Shown here in pieces: positions 12,860-25,459 of a stretch of DNA of 64,000 nt. Origin of the DNA: Aptenodytes patagonicus (taxonomy: Eukaryota; Chordata; Aves; Sphenisciformes; Spheniscidae); contig NC_134951.1 of NCBI RefSeq assembly GCF_965638725.1, forward strand, positions 104,803,811-104,867,810, written 5' to 3'. Each line of letters opens with the position of its first letter. Position 1 is the stretch's first letter. The notes beneath the pieces were generated by a model. That model did not search any database, had not been told where the DNA came from, and saw only the letters and a list, made by a program, of their open reading frames with translations. Position numbers and translations under genes: made by a program.

Positions 12860-15506
12860 ATAAGGTTGTTCGATAAAGACAGCTACTGAGCACACCCTGA
12901 ATGGATCAATCAGGAAACCTGGGCTGCTCGTTTGTTCCCCACTGATTGTAAACTACCTGTTAAAAAATGACAATTCTTTTATCCAGGTCTAGAAAAAAAG
13001 AAATCTCCTTTTTTCCCTTTTTTTTAATTAATTTGTGTTTTGGGGGAAAAATAAATAATTGGTACAAATATTCTTATAAGGTGTTTTTATCTGAGCTCAT
13101 TTTGCTGATAACTTCCAAGGCCACTAATTACAGAAGTTCGTGGTTCTGCTATCACTTCCCTCCAGATGATCCCAGTAGGATCTTTAGTCTTTAACTCTTC
13201 CAAGTTTCATTCTACCCCAATTACAAGAATGATTTTCACACACTTCTGATGGAACGTTTGGGGGTTTTTTGCCTATAGTGGATCACTTCCAGCATCTTCT
13301 AGAGACTAAATGTCATCTCTGTTAAGGAGATGATTACATTCCTTGTCTTTGTGCTGTCATTTTAAGGGAGGTGGAGGAAAAAAAAAAATCTGATTTAACT
13401 GTGAAATAATTACAGGAGTGACTGCATCATCTGTAGTATCGCAGCACTTTTTCAGTTCTGTCTTGCCTTAATGCATACATGTTAGGCAGTTCGTAAAAGC
13501 ATTGGTTACACTGTACATTTTTAGCAAGGTTCTGATCTGCTGATTTTTAAATGACCTAATTCAAAGATTGAAGAAAGACGACGATTGTACTGTGGTTCAC
13601 ATCATCTGATGGGAACACTGAATCAGGAACACCGCCTTGGTAATCAGATTGCACTGGAAATATATTTCGCTGTGACAATAAATCACACTGTTGAATAGCC
13701 ATCTCAGTGGTTATAGGAGAGTGTATGCTCGAGCAATGCAGGAGCTTGCTCTCACCAGACAAACACAGGGAGACATTCTTGCCCGTGGAACAGAGATTGG
13801 TGGAGTATATGCCTTCAGCACGTTAGTTATTACTTGTAGGCATGAAATGTTGTTCTTGTGCCATTTTCAGTCCTCCTCGTTACACCAAATTCAAATGTTG
13901 TTAATTTAGTAAAACATATTCCAAAGGTGAGTTGACATTGCTGTTTAATTACTGTTTCTCCTCCCTTAGGTTCAGATCTACATGCTGGATGTCTAACACC
14001 ATTTATATAAATTTAGATTTGATTCTCTAAGTAAATAGGATCTCAAAAGAATTGTACCTTGCAGAATTAAAGAATTAAGAATTGGAGTTAGGTTGAGTGG
14101 GCCTTTAATTACAGAATATGAATACTGATTTTAGACCTTTCACAGGTAGCAGCACTGATTTTCTTGTGAATTTTGCACAGTAGAAGAGTATTGCTAACTT
14201 TATAAAATATTTTATAAGACTGGTTTCAGATCTTCCAGGTTTCAGGGTTGTTTAGGTTTTTTTATGGGTTGGGTTTTGTTTTATTGGGGTTTTTTTTGCC
14301 ACATTCCTAACATCTTAAGCAGAATCTGAGAGATGGTGGATTTTATTTTCTACTGTCTTTCTTCCTTGTATAACTATGCAAAATGAGGGTAAACCATGGC
14401 ACTTTTGTATAGGAGTACCGGACCACACAAGTTCAAAACCAGTGGGACTCATTGGCAGAGGTGCCTTCTCTGTCAAAGCCAAATATGTGAAGCCAAATGA
14501 CCTGAAGTTTCTACTTAAGGTCAAATGTTCTGATACTAAAGAACAACCCTTCAGGAGAATGGAAATCACTTCTCAGTTTCTGGTTAGTGAAGTTCCTGTG
14601 TATGCGGTTTTAGTGTTTGTTGGGGTTGTTCCAGAGGTTTTTTTCAGTTGGTTTTGACCAGCGGGTAGAATTTCACTCCCTCTGCTACATAAGGGATGAT
14701 GTTCTCGATTACTATACCTGTGAGTTTCAGGAGATCAGGCAGCAGCCTTCTTTTCTTTCCCAAACTGCCAGTCAGCACACTGCCCAGCAGTTCCTGTCTG
14801 TGCTGTCACACATTACTTTTACAGGGGCCATGCGACGCAGGTTGTTCAGCTGTATGCTGCCAACTAGATCCACTGGTAATAAATTTTGTAGACTGTGCAA
14901 GTCTTAGTGGTTTGCAAAGTGGAGGCTTTTGTGAGCGGTAACTTGTGTTGGCTTTTAGGAGCCTGTCTTAGAAACAACCCTTCAGAGTCTACTCTTTCTC
15001 TTCCAAACTTGTATCATTTTGAACTTTTAAGGACCTTTCTGAAAAAGGCTGCTACACTGGAAAATGGATACATGTTTTCAGATTCCCCTGTTAATGGTGG
15101 GGAAAAAATCTGAGTGTTTAAGCAATTAAGTCAGTGAGAGTTCTGCTTGAAGAACAGAGTGAAACTTAGTAGAAACTTGTGGGCTTGATTCTGAAGAGCC
15201 AGCTCTGTATTAAAGAATCTACAGTGGAACTTTTCTAGCAACCATGGGACAGGTATCTGTGCTAAACCTAGTATATATAAATATATATATACACATATAT
15301 ATGCCTGGTTCTGTAACATTAATCGGGTGCTGTTTTATTGTACAGCCAAGAAGATAATAGAACAACGATAACCAAAGAAGTTATTCATAAAGGAAAAAAA
15401 AAAAAGCACGTTTCTTAAGCAGTACACAATTTAGGCCTCAAACATTGACTTCATTATTATTAAGTGTTGCATTGGCTGGTGTTAAACAGATGCTGTTCTG
15501 CCTATT

Positions 15507-15694
15507 TGTACATAAGTCGGACATAGTTTTATTTCAGAAAAGTTGTTTTCTTGCTGATGGTTGATGATGGAAAACTGTTCACTATTGAACTTAGTCCTCT
15601 TTGATAAAACCTGTACATATAGAAAACATATTTTATGAGAAAAATCTTATTTTCAATATTTAACTGTTATTTTATTAGAAGATGGTTGTAAATA
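15507..15694 (+). promoter_or_regulatory. Cluster of three UGUANAUA (Pumilio-type) sites
   Basis: Three exact UGUANAUA octamers occur within 190 bases of the distal 3'UTR: 15507-15514 (TGTACATA), 15612-15619 (TGTACATA) and 15687-15694 (TGTAAATA). This octamer is the established binding consensus of PUM1/PUM2, which promote mRNA decay or repression. The sites are seen directly; regulation of TRERF1 by Pumilio is inferred. Confidence 0.55.
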
Positions 15695-15753
15695 TATTAG
15701 GTGCTTTAGTGTAAAAAGCAGACTGTAATTTTAGGTGGCAGAGGAAGTAACAA

Positions 15754-15759
15754 AATAAA
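15754..15759 (+). terminator. Polyadenylation signal, TRERF1 distal
   Basis: AATAAA lies in an A-rich context 2.9 kb after the stop codon and about 0.5 kb before the MRPS10 CpG island. It is the last good plus-strand hexamer before that island. Downstream, 15780-16290 is plain AT-rich spacer with a T tract near 16060 and no gene seen. Confidence 0.5.
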
Positions 15760-16289
15760 AAAAATATACATTTGTGATCTATGCTGGTTTCAGGTTCCTG
15801 CTGTTAGCATTTGACTTGCACACAGCTTAATTTCAGGTTACTGCCTACCTGGATGTGTGTATTAGGATGGCTTAGTGGCATGAATTAGTACTTGTTTAGT
15901 CCCCCCCTTCAAATATTTCGTACTGATTAGAACCTGTGTTATAATACTAACTGCTACTTATATGTGTAAAAAGAAAGGGGTTTATATGACATTTCCAGTC
16001 ATTTTTATACTTTAGTAAAATATAGTTGGCTGGGTTTTGCTAACAGGCTGTATACCTTTTTTTTTTTTTTAAGTATTTTTAAGAGGGGGAGAAGTTTGAA
16101 AACTAAGTTCATGTGTAATTGTTTTTCAAAGGATTCCTGAATCGTTCCAGGCAAAAAAAATATTACATGTATTCATCTCTATACAGTTGGGTGGACATGA
16201 GTATTCTTGGTAAGAACGAGTTGTGGTAAAAAGCGTTCTCAGAAAGGGGGAGAAAGCTGTAGAAGCCTCCTTTGACCTCTCACCTTCAG

Positions 16290-17110
16290 CAAAAAAAGTA
16301 TTATCGCCTGCCCTGCCTCGGGGTCGGAGAAATGAGCAATTCCCGCTTTCTTCCCTCCGGCAGTGGAGGAGGGAAACGTTGTCTCCCGGGAAAACAGGAC
16401 GGAGAGCCTGTGTGAGGGGAACGGGGGCGACCGTTGACGGGAAACGGTTTGGGCGCGCGCGCGCGGAGACGAGGAGAGCCGTTACAGCCCGGTTCCTTCA
16501 CTGAGGCAACGCTTGGGGCAGGCGGGGACGGGGGCGGCCCTGCCCGACGGTGCCGCAGTGCCTACGCCTCAGCGGGGGGGGGGCTTGCTCCGCCATGGCG
16601 ACGGGGGCGCTCTTCGGTCGCCTGAGCCTTTGGGGAGGTGGCGGATGAGACCGCTCTTCTCTTTCCGGGCCGCGCGTTATGATCGGCGGGTTGGGGCGGA
16701 GACAAGATGGCGGCGGGGTGCCTGTGGCGGCGGCTTTGTCAGGTGGGGTGTATGGCGGGAGAGGGGACGGATGACCCCCGTTCTCCTCCTCTTCCTTTCC
16801 TTCGGCGTCTTCACTCCTGGGGGGGAGAGGGAAAAGGGAGCTGGGGCAGCGCCCCCCCATGCAGGCTCAGCCGCACGGCTGAGGGCCGGTGCTCGGCGCC
16901 GTGCAAACCCCGGCATTGCGTCCCCGGTGCGAGTAGTATTGGAGCCGGCCTGCCCTCCTCAGTGGGCTCCCGCGGGCTGGGGAGATCCTAAGTGGCTTCC
17001 TTTTGGCTGCGGGAGGGTTGGGGTTTTACAGGATGGGGCTGTGTCTCTGCCCGCCGGCATCGGCGTAGCAGGTCCTCGGAACTCGTTCCTGCAGTCCTGT
17101 TCTTGCGGCA
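16290..17110 (+). promoter_or_regulatory. CpG island promoter of MRPS10
   Basis: Sharp GC- and CpG-rich segment (for example the gcgcgcgcgcg run near 16455) between AT-rich flanks. It covers the MRPS10 start codon at 16707. The pyrimidine stretch 'ctcttctctttccgggcc' at about 16654-16671 combines an ETS-like TTCCGGG core with a plausible pyrimidine-rich transcription start. No TATA box is seen, as expected for a housekeeping mitoribosomal gene. Overlapping long ORFs here are compositional artefacts. Confidence 0.8.
16704..16714 (+). promoter_or_regulatory. YY1-type motif overlapping the MRPS10 start codon
   Basis: AAGATGGCGGC matches the known YY1 core (AANATGGCGGC) and contains the MRPS10 ATG. 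The Kozak context is good (A at -3, G at +4). YY1 sites just downstream of the start site are common in nuclear genes for mitochondrial proteins. Binding here is inferred. Confidence 0.6.
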
Positions 17111-20100
17111 GTTGCTCTGGGTTTAAGGGATGATGAAGAATAGATGACTTGGATTTAGAAGTCATGTGCCAAGCCTGTTTCTAGTCTTAAAGTTTCAAAT
17201 CTTGAAGTTATAACGTAAAAAAAAAGGAAAACTTTTTACACTACCGATGTTTTCTGCTGGTTTTGACTTATAGTGATTGCTTTCCCTCAAGTTGAGAAAA
17301 TTTGATGTTGGGGGTTTCCTATTCATTTTCTGAAGCCCTAAACTCTTCTTCTCTGTATATGCTGTGTTCTGGACTTGTTCATATTCCAGGCATCTGTCTT
17401 CTCCTAAGTACTTAAGGATCTCTCAGCCAAAAATAATGAAGGCTATTTTGCATTAGGAGAGGGGTAATTTTGTTTTGTGCAAGGCCTTGGTTCATACAGA
17501 AAATTGAATTCTGTTATGTTACAGTCTGAGTGTCTTTTTCCACCTTCTATGATGGCTATTAGCAAGAGCGCATCAAGTATATTTAAATCAGAGAATGAAG
17601 GAACCTGTTAAAATACACTTTACTGCCTGCTGAATGCCACCTTTGCTACCTGGGGTACTCAGTGTATCATTTTGTCAAAATTTGCACAGAGCACCTTTAA
17701 TTTTATTTTACAAAAACTTTTGACTCGATGCATACCTGCATAAGTAGTAACAAAAGGAGACGGCATGTGGTGGGAATAATGTGCACAATCGTAGAATATT
17801 GTAAAGGCTGCGGAGCTTAGTATGTGGGATAGAACTCTACTGTTTCATCATATTTTGTTTTATTCATCTTTATTACACAAAGACTGAAATTTTTTTATCC
17901 AAAACCACATAACAATATGCTATGAGTGTACGTATCTTTGCATGCAAATAATAAATCCATATTACAAGGTCAAACAGTTAGAAGTAAAAGAATACAGAGC
18001 GGAGACTGCATACACACAAAAAACCAAAAACAGATACAACTTTTAGTTACAATTCCAGTCAGTGGTCTTACATTTGTCATCTGGAGTCAGGTTCTGTGCC
18101 GTATACTTGCACACACAGTTTAAGCCCTGCACTGAATACAGTCTTTTATGCTGATGGGCCTATCTGCTCCCTGAAGTGATGTCAGGTGATGATGTTAGTG
18201 TACTTCACATTGGCGTTGAATGAAAAGGAGGCAGTATTCTGACTTCAGAGAGAGAGAATTGAGGTGCATAGATCAAGATAATTTTATCAGATGTATTTCT
18301 CTAATTTTAGGTATTAAGGCTCAAGTAGTTCCCAATGTGAACTTTGAAACATTCTGAATGGTCATCAACTACAGTGGCAAATACTCAGTGCTCCTAAAGT
18401 TGCTTATTGTATCATGCACTTAAGAATGTAACACTAGTGCTCATCTGTGAACATCTGGATTTGAAAGGCTTGCCTAAGGAGGGACATTCAGCTGTGCTCT
18501 CCAAACAAGTCAGCTTTGTAAACAGGAAACTCTCCTGCCTCTTCCTGCCGTCATCTTCCTTATTAGATGCAGAATTTGTAGGATAAATAGCAAATGAGGC
18601 AAAATTACTTCAGAAAACAGCTTCGTTCACTGCTGATCTATAATTAATGTGTAATGCGTACTGGAGAAGGTTAGGGACCTAGTAGCATCACATAGTTATG
18701 CATATCTGTGAGCGACTAAATTAAGCTTACCTGGAAAGTGTCAATTCTGGCTGTTTTCTGATGTTTTGATTATACAGTCACCTACATAACTGATGTGTGA
18801 GGTGTCTGTCTTCTTTCTTAAAGCTATGACTCCAGGACCTGTTAAATAAGAGTATCAAGGGGCTGGATAAGTAGCTAATTTTGCTTAACCATTTTGCTGC
18901 AGCCCTGAGTTTCTCTTCAGCAAGTGAGAGTTCTGGTTCCTTTTTTTTTTTCCCCCCAAGTAGTCTATAACTTTGCCAAATTGAGAATTAGTGGAAGGAA
19001 GCTAGAAGCCACATAATGTTCAGAAGGGAGTGATTTTTCTGGTATGAAAGACAGTAATGTTACATCTTGATTAGTAGTTGTATTCCCTTTGTAACAGAAA
19101 ATATCATGTTATCTTTTACATATGGTTCATTTACTTGTTAGAAGCATTTCTATTTAAATGTTATCTTCAAAAGAACAAGTGTTCAAAATCACAAGGAACT
19201 TTTTGCTGAAAAAACGGGAAATTTCAAGTTAAATTCAGGGTTGAATTTTTGCATTTATAGGGTCCTGTTTTCAATTGCTCTTACAACAGCAAGTCCTACT
19301 TAGGCTCATCTTTTGATGAAACTAATAGATATTGTACTATGAAAGTAAAATTGAAGATAAAATATTATGATATACAGAAATGGTATCCGATGCCACACAA
19401 AATACATTTTTCTGCTAAAAAAATGCTTTGTGATTGCTATTCAGGTGCCTGGTTAATAATAGGTGCATACTGTCATATTGTTCCCTTAATGTGTTCCTTT
19501 TTTTAGGTGCTATTTTATACTAAAATACATTTCCATGCTCCTGTTTTCCTGTGGTTTCTGATAGAGCAAACTTTCTAGTTTGGCAAATCAATGCCTAGGA
19601 ATGTGGTGTGCTCTGGTGTGCAAAAAAGTAACCTTTAATAAACCTGTATTAACTGGCTACTTCCCAAACCGGAAAAAAAAACAACCCATAACCTATTTGT
19701 TTTATACAGGGATCAGCTTTTTCTATCAATTATGCAAGCAGAATTATGCAAAAGCAGTGTTTTCTTCCGTAAGTATAAAAGGCCCTCCTTTCCACTTCTC
19801 CTCCACACTCCCTAAAAAAATCCAACTTTAACAACTTATTTTATGCTTTCCCCATTACGACATTTCTAGACACTCTGACTTGATGGGAGTACGGCTGGCT
19901 GGATCCCATGTTGATACACAGGAGCCTAAGACTAATCCTTTGGTAAGTGTTTCATAGAATAGTATTTTGTATATTGTCTTAGTAACAAAGAGGGTGTACA
20001 GAAAAACTTGAATTCCTGTATTGCAGCTTTTTTAAGTTCTGTCTTAACGATGTCAGATTTGCTGTAGAGAAAGAAACAATGTAGATTATTGGTATTTGAG

Positions 20101-23100
20101 ATTTTTTTTTTCCCCAGCAAGATTTCTGTAGCTTACAGTTGCCTCTTGGTCACTTTCCTCCTTCTCTATGCAGCTGTAACTCTATGAAATAGCTTTTTGG
20201 CCACATTCAGTTAAGCGCCTGCAGCAGCTTAGCCAGCCGAAGGCCTTTGTCTCTGGCTTAGAAGCTGAGAGCCCAGGGCTGATGAGGTGGGAAGTTCATG
20301 AAGGCCTGTGGTGGATATCTTGCTTTTAGAATCTGAATGCCTTAATTTTGACTAGGACTTCAGAAACACATGGTCAATCTGTATAACACGTGCAAGCAAG
20401 CTAAGATAGAATCATAGAATAGTTTGGGTTGGAAGGGACCTTTAAAGGTCATCTAGTCCAACCCCCCTGCAATGAGCAGGGACATCTTCAACTAGATCAG
20501 GTTGCTCAGAGCCCCGTCCGACCTGACCTTGAATGTTTCCAGGGATGGGGCATCCACCACCTCTCTGGGCAACCTGCTCCAGTGCTTCACCACCCTCATT
20601 GTAAAAAATTTCTTCCTTATATCTAGTCTAAATCTACCCTCTTTTAGTTTAAAAACATTACCCCTTGTCCTATTGCTACAGGTCCTGCTAAAAAGTCTGT
20701 CCCCATCTTTCTTATAAGATCCCTTTAAGTACTGAAAGGCTGCGATAAGGTCTCCCCGCAGCTTTCTCCTCTCCAGGCTGAACAACCCCAACTCTCTCAG
20801 CCTTTCTTCACAGGAGAGGTGTTCCATCCCCCTGATCATTTTCACGGCCCTCCTCTGGACCCGCTCCAACAGGTCCATGTCTTTCCTGTGCCGAGCGCTC
20901 CAGAGCTGGACGCAGTACTCCAGGTGGGGTCTCACCAGAGCAGAGCAGAGGGGCAGAATCACCTCCCTCCACCTGCTGGCCACGCTTCTTTTGATGCAGC
21001 CAGGATACCATTGGCCTTCTGGGCTGCAAGCACACATTGCTGGCTCATGTCCAGCTTTTCATCCACCAGTACCCCCAAGTCCTTCTCAGCAGGGCTGCTC
21101 TCATTCCCTTCATCCCCCAGCCTGTATTGATACCAGGGGTTGCCCCGACCCATGTGCAGGACCTTGTACATGGCCTTGTTGAACCTCATGAGGTTCACAC
21201 AGGCCCACTTCTCAAGCTTGTCCAGGTCCCTCTGGATGGCATCCCTTCCTTTTAGCGTGTTGACCGCACCACTCAGCTTGGTGTCATCTGCAAACTTGCT
21301 GAGGGTGCACTCGATCCCACCGTCTATGTCATTGAAGATATTAAACAGTACTGGTCCCAATACAGACCCCTGAGGGACATCACTTATCACCGATCTCCAT
21401 CTGGACATTGAGCCATTGACCACTACCCTCTGGATGTGACCATCTAACCAATTCCTCACCCACCGGACAGTCCACCCATCAAATCCATACCTCTCCAGTT
21501 TAGAGAGAAGGAAGTTGTGGGGGATCATGTCAAAGGTCTTACAGAGGTCCAGACAGACAACATCCGTAGCTCTTCCCTTGTCCACTGATGTAGTCACTCC
21601 ATCATAGAAGGCCACTAGGTTGGTCAGGCGGGACTTGCCCTTGGTGAAGCCATGCTGGCTGTCTCGAATCACCTCCCTGTCCTCCATGTGCCTTCACATA
21701 ACTTCCAGGAGGATCTGTTCCATGATCTTCCCAGGCACAGAGGTGAGGCTGACTGGCCTGTAGCTCCCCGGGTCTTCCTTTTTTTCCCCTTTTTAAAAAT
21801 GGGTGTGATGTTTCCCCTTTTCCAGTCAGTGGGAACTTCACTGGACTGCCACCACTTCTCAGATATGATGGATAGTGGCTTAGCAACTTCATCCACCAGT
21901 TCCCTCAGGACCCACGGATGGATCTCATCAGGTCCCATGGGCTTGTGCACCTTCAGGTGCCTTAGATGGTCTTGATCTCCCACAGTGGGCGGCTCTTCAT
22001 TCTCCCAGTCCCCGCCTTTGCCTTGTGCGGCTTGGGTGGTGAGGCTCGGGCACTTGCCGGTGAAGACTGAAGCAAAAAAAGCCATTGAGTACCTCAGCCT
22101 TCTCCATGTTCCAGGTAACCAGGTCTCCCGTTTTGTTCCGGAGAGGGCCCACATTTTCCCTCATCTTCCTTTTATCCCCAACGTACCTATAGAATCTTTT
22201 CTTGTTGCCCTTGACGTCCCTGGCCAGATTTAATTCTATCGGGGCTTTAGCTTTCCTAACCTGATCCCTGGCTGCTCGGACCATTTCTCTGTATTCCTCC
22301 CAGGCTACCTCTCCTGGCTTCCACCCTCTGTAGGCTTCCTTTTTGTGTTTGAGTTTGTCCAGGAGCTCCTTGTTCATCCATGCAGGCCTCCTGGCGTTTT
22401 TGCCTGACTTCCTCTTTTTTGGGATGCATCGCTCCTGAGCTTGGAGGAGCTTGAATATTAACCAGCTTTCTTGATTCTATGATTCTATGATCAGTGAGCC
22501 CAGGCCATCAGAAATTGAAGCTCTAACTGAAAGTCATAAATGTGTAACAGAAAGTCATAAACTTGTATCTGGACAAACATAAAGGATAATATGCCTGGGG
22601 AAGCCTACTATGTTTAAAGTAGCCTTATAACTGACTTAGTAAAGTGAGAATTCTGGTTACTGTCCCTAATGTTCTAGTTACTGTCCATACCCAAGCAAAG
22701 TCTGAGAATTTCAGGTATTCTCACACCGCTATTTAAAATACAAATATTGCTGCTCCAGACTTGCTTTAACAATGAGTTTCATTCTTGCCTTTGCTAGTGT
22801 TGTCCTCCTTATATTTATCTGGCATTCCCTTTCCTTTTCTGATCAAGAAATTTTACCTAAATGTTCAGGAGTTAGGTATCTCTTCACACTTTTGGCTTCC
22901 CTGATGAGAGCGAGAACTGTCAGTCAAGGTAATACTGTCAACCTCTTGCAGATAAACTTAAATAACCAGCTAACAGCGTGTGGTTTTTTTCCTCTTTTAC
23001 AAATGGGGCGCACAGGCTAAGAAAATACGCAGTGCATGCATTAATTAAGGAGAACATGGAGTGGTAACTTGTCCTTTCTTTAAAAATGCAGGTATCTATT

Positions 23101-25370
23101 TCAGATGAGCCAGAAACACTGTACAAGAGATTGTCCCTTTTAGTTAAAGGCCACGATAAAGCTGTGTTGGACAGCTATGAATATTTTGCAGTGCTTGCAG
23201 CTAAAGAACTTGGCATCTCTGTTGAAAAAGTGTAAGTAACTGATCTGTAGACTGATGTGGTGTCAGATGCTTCTTATGTCATCTACTGTAATTCAGGTTC
23301 TGTGCTTAGAAGTATTTTCTTCGGAAGAAACAGGTGTAACCTGACATTTTTTCTCAGATTATAAGCCTAACACTTCTTAGATGGCAGCACAGTGATGAAA
23401 AAGCAGCAGCAGTTCTACACTCAGCACTGCCGTAGTAGAAGTGCATTTTAACTACATGAAGGATATTGACAGTAGTGTAAGTACAGTTGTCAGTGCTCTA
23501 GCTTCCCTGAACTAATGCTGGTTAATACCCGAGTATTAACCATGCCCATGTGGGTTAATAATGAACTGCACCAGTGTTTAGTACTTCCTTGTAGATCTTC
23601 TAAATGTCAAATAAGAACAGGGATTTCAGCATAATCCTTCAGATAATTTGTATTAGCATCCTCTATATAAAATGAAATTTTCTTTCTGTGCTTTGTTCAG
23701 ACATAAACCTCCAAAGAAGATAGAACGATTGACACTTTTAAAATCTGTACACATTTACAAGAAGCACAGAGTTCAGTATGAAATGAGAACACATTACATG
23801 TGTTTGGAGGTAAGAAAGATGTTAAAAAAAAAAAAAGTATGTTCTAGGTGCACAATTCAAAGATGTTAATAGAAGTTAGTTCAGGAGTGAACACAAACTT
23901 CCTATTTACTTGGGTTGGGGAGGAGAGTGCAGGGAACAGCAGAGAACAGCTGGCCTAGGTACATCAAATGTAACAAGTTATTCTCAATGTACAGCCTACG
24001 TAATTTTTGGATTAAAAGGCTGATTTTGACCATCATCTTAACAGCTGAAAGAATGAATAAAAAATAAGGTAGAATTGAGGGTTATCTTTATATGGTTTAT
24101 GCTCTTGGTTTCCAAGAATCAGTGGGATAGGAGCTTTCTCAGGAGGGGAAGAAGATGCAGTTAAATCATTGTCATTGCCAGTCACTAAGGGTTCTGTTCT
24201 TTGTGAGTTTGTCTGATGTTTTTGAACATGCATACTTTTGCCCTGTGCAACATCATGTGGTAAACTAAAACTGCGTGGGGGAAATACAAGAAAGGAAGGG
24301 TATACAAACCACTAGCTCTGTGGCTGATGACACAGAGTTCTGTATGGTTTAGAATGCAGCTGTGGTTGACTTTCTTAGAAGAAAGGCTTACTGCCAGCAT
24401 TTTGTGGCTCCTGGATGTCTTACTGTATATTTGCACAGTGCTTAGCAAAATGGGACTTTGTTTTAAGTCCCCAGACATTAGTGCAGTACAAATGGCTGCC
24501 CACAGACCGTAAGCACTATTTTTGCCATCCAGGAAAAACTAGAAAATCGGTAATTCAATGGAATTCTGGAGTTGCAGGATTTATAACAAGCTTGAACTTT
24601 GAGAGTACACAAAAGCTGGTAATTCTTGCATAACCTGTAATTAATTTCATCTGATACCTACACCACTTCCATCATAATCAATGCATGTGATCACAGGCAG
24701 TATGCCCAGTTCTATGGAGTGAAATAACTACTTTATACTTGCGTGAGAGTTGTGTACAGCTCAACTGCCTCTGTTTAGTATTATGGAAGCTGCCTTCCTG
24801 TAAGATGTTTGGTCCCATAGCAAGAACTAGAGAAGCTAGGGCAAACTCTTTTTTTTTTGTATTCTGTTTGAAGTATTAATAATAGTAGTTCATTAAAAAA
24901 ACATCACTTCTGTTTTAGTTAAAATACCTAACAAGCAGTACTGCTGCAGTTTACTTGGAGTACGTTCAACGAAACTTACCTGAAGGGGTTGCCATGGAAG
25001 TAAAAAAGGTAAGTTTCCATTTCACCTTATTAACTGTTACGAGACTAAGTCCTGATGCAAGTACCAATAACTACTGAAGTCTTTAGAAAGTCAGCAGAGG
25101 AAATGCGTGTAGTTTGGAAGGAACATTTTCCAAAGTATTAAACAGTAAAGAGGCTGTATTGCTTGAAAACGCCACTAGGTGGCATTTTTAATCTGATAAA
25201 TATCTCAAACCAGACTAAATAAAGCAAGGGGGTTAGATGTTAAGTAGTTGGTGTAATAAATGGTTGCTTTGCTTTCCTTTTAGACTAAGATAGAGAAAAT
25301 ACCTGAACACATTCAGGAACCAGTTTGGGATACACTGCCTCAAGTAGAAGAAACTGAAGTCAAGTCATGA
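16707..25370 (+). CDS. MRPS10: MRPS10, mitochondrial small ribosomal subunit protein uS10m
   Basis: Component of the 28S mitoribosomal subunit and homologue of bacterial S10. Exons: 16707-16742, 19710-19768, 19870-19942, 23092-23231, 23701-23809, 24919-25008, 25284-25370 (TGA). Every junction is GT-AG and all phases close, giving 197 aa against about 201 in human. Residues 1-12 ([12 protein letters not shown]) are a basic amphipathic mitochondrial targeting start. The short second exon ([10 protein letters not shown]...) aligns loosely with the variable human leader GLGNFSVNTS and is the least certain exon. The conserved part runs from [12 protein letters not shown] through [40 protein letters not shown] and [14 protein letters not shown] to an acidic tail. 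It lies on the same strand as TRERF1, as in human. A CR1 occupies the third intron (19943-23091). Confidence 0.95.
20409..22472 (-). mobile_element. CR1 LINE, 5'-truncated, with decayed ORF2
   Basis: About 2.06 kb of CR1 inserted antisense in the third MRPS10 intron. Its 3' end, at the left edge, carries the octamer and the 'agtttgggttggaagggacc' signature typical of avian CR1. Minus-strand translation gives, in order, the ORF2 linker ([20 protein letters not shown] near 22377), the RT front (IFKKGK near 21790), the RT body ([15 protein letters not shown]; catalytic FADD at about 21283-21294) and the C-terminal part ([13 protein letters not shown]). These pieces lie in different frames, so several frameshifts make it inactive. 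It is truncated at about 22472, lacking ORF1 and the endonuclease. Young relative to the other CR1 pieces here. Confidence 0.93.
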
Positions 25371-25449
25371 ACTCACCAGGTACTTGGCTCCATTAGTGCT
25401 GAAACTAGTTGCTCCTACCAACCTAATTTACTGAGACGGTCTACTGTTA

Positions 25450-25455
25450 AATAAA
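25450..25455 (+). terminator. Polyadenylation signal, MRPS10
   Basis: AATAAA lies 80 bases after the MRPS10 stop codon, followed by a TG/T-rich stretch (tgtaaactcttgtttcat) suitable as the downstream element. This gives a very short 3'UTR, usual for mitoribosomal protein genes. Confidence 0.8.
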
Positions 25456-25459
25456 AGTT

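Larger units (their letters stand above)
12860..15780 (+). other. TRERF1: TRERF1 3'UTR (inferred)
   Basis: About 2.9 kb of AU-rich sequence runs from the TRERF1 stop codon to the polyadenylation hexamer at 15754-15759. It has no convincing coding exon. Internal AATAAA hexamers (for example about 13678 and 14878) could give shorter transcripts. It contains a TATATA repeat at 15271-15302 and a cluster of Pumilio-type motifs near its end. The end point is inferred from the last strong hexamer before the next CpG island. Confidence 0.6.

Noticed and set aside
16513-17133. A 206-codon plus-strand open frame over MRPS10 exon 1
   Set aside because: CpG-island artefact. The real start, supported by splice phase, is 16707 in another frame.
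18187-18242. Possible C/D box snoRNA (GTGATGAT ... TCTGAC) in an MRPS10 intron
   Set aside because: The flanks do not pair into a terminal stem and no internal C'/D' pair or rRNA guide is evident.
20819-22233. Plus-strand open frames within 20.4-22.5 kb
   Set aside because: They are antisense shadows of the CR1 ORF2, whose RT motifs are clear on the minus strand.
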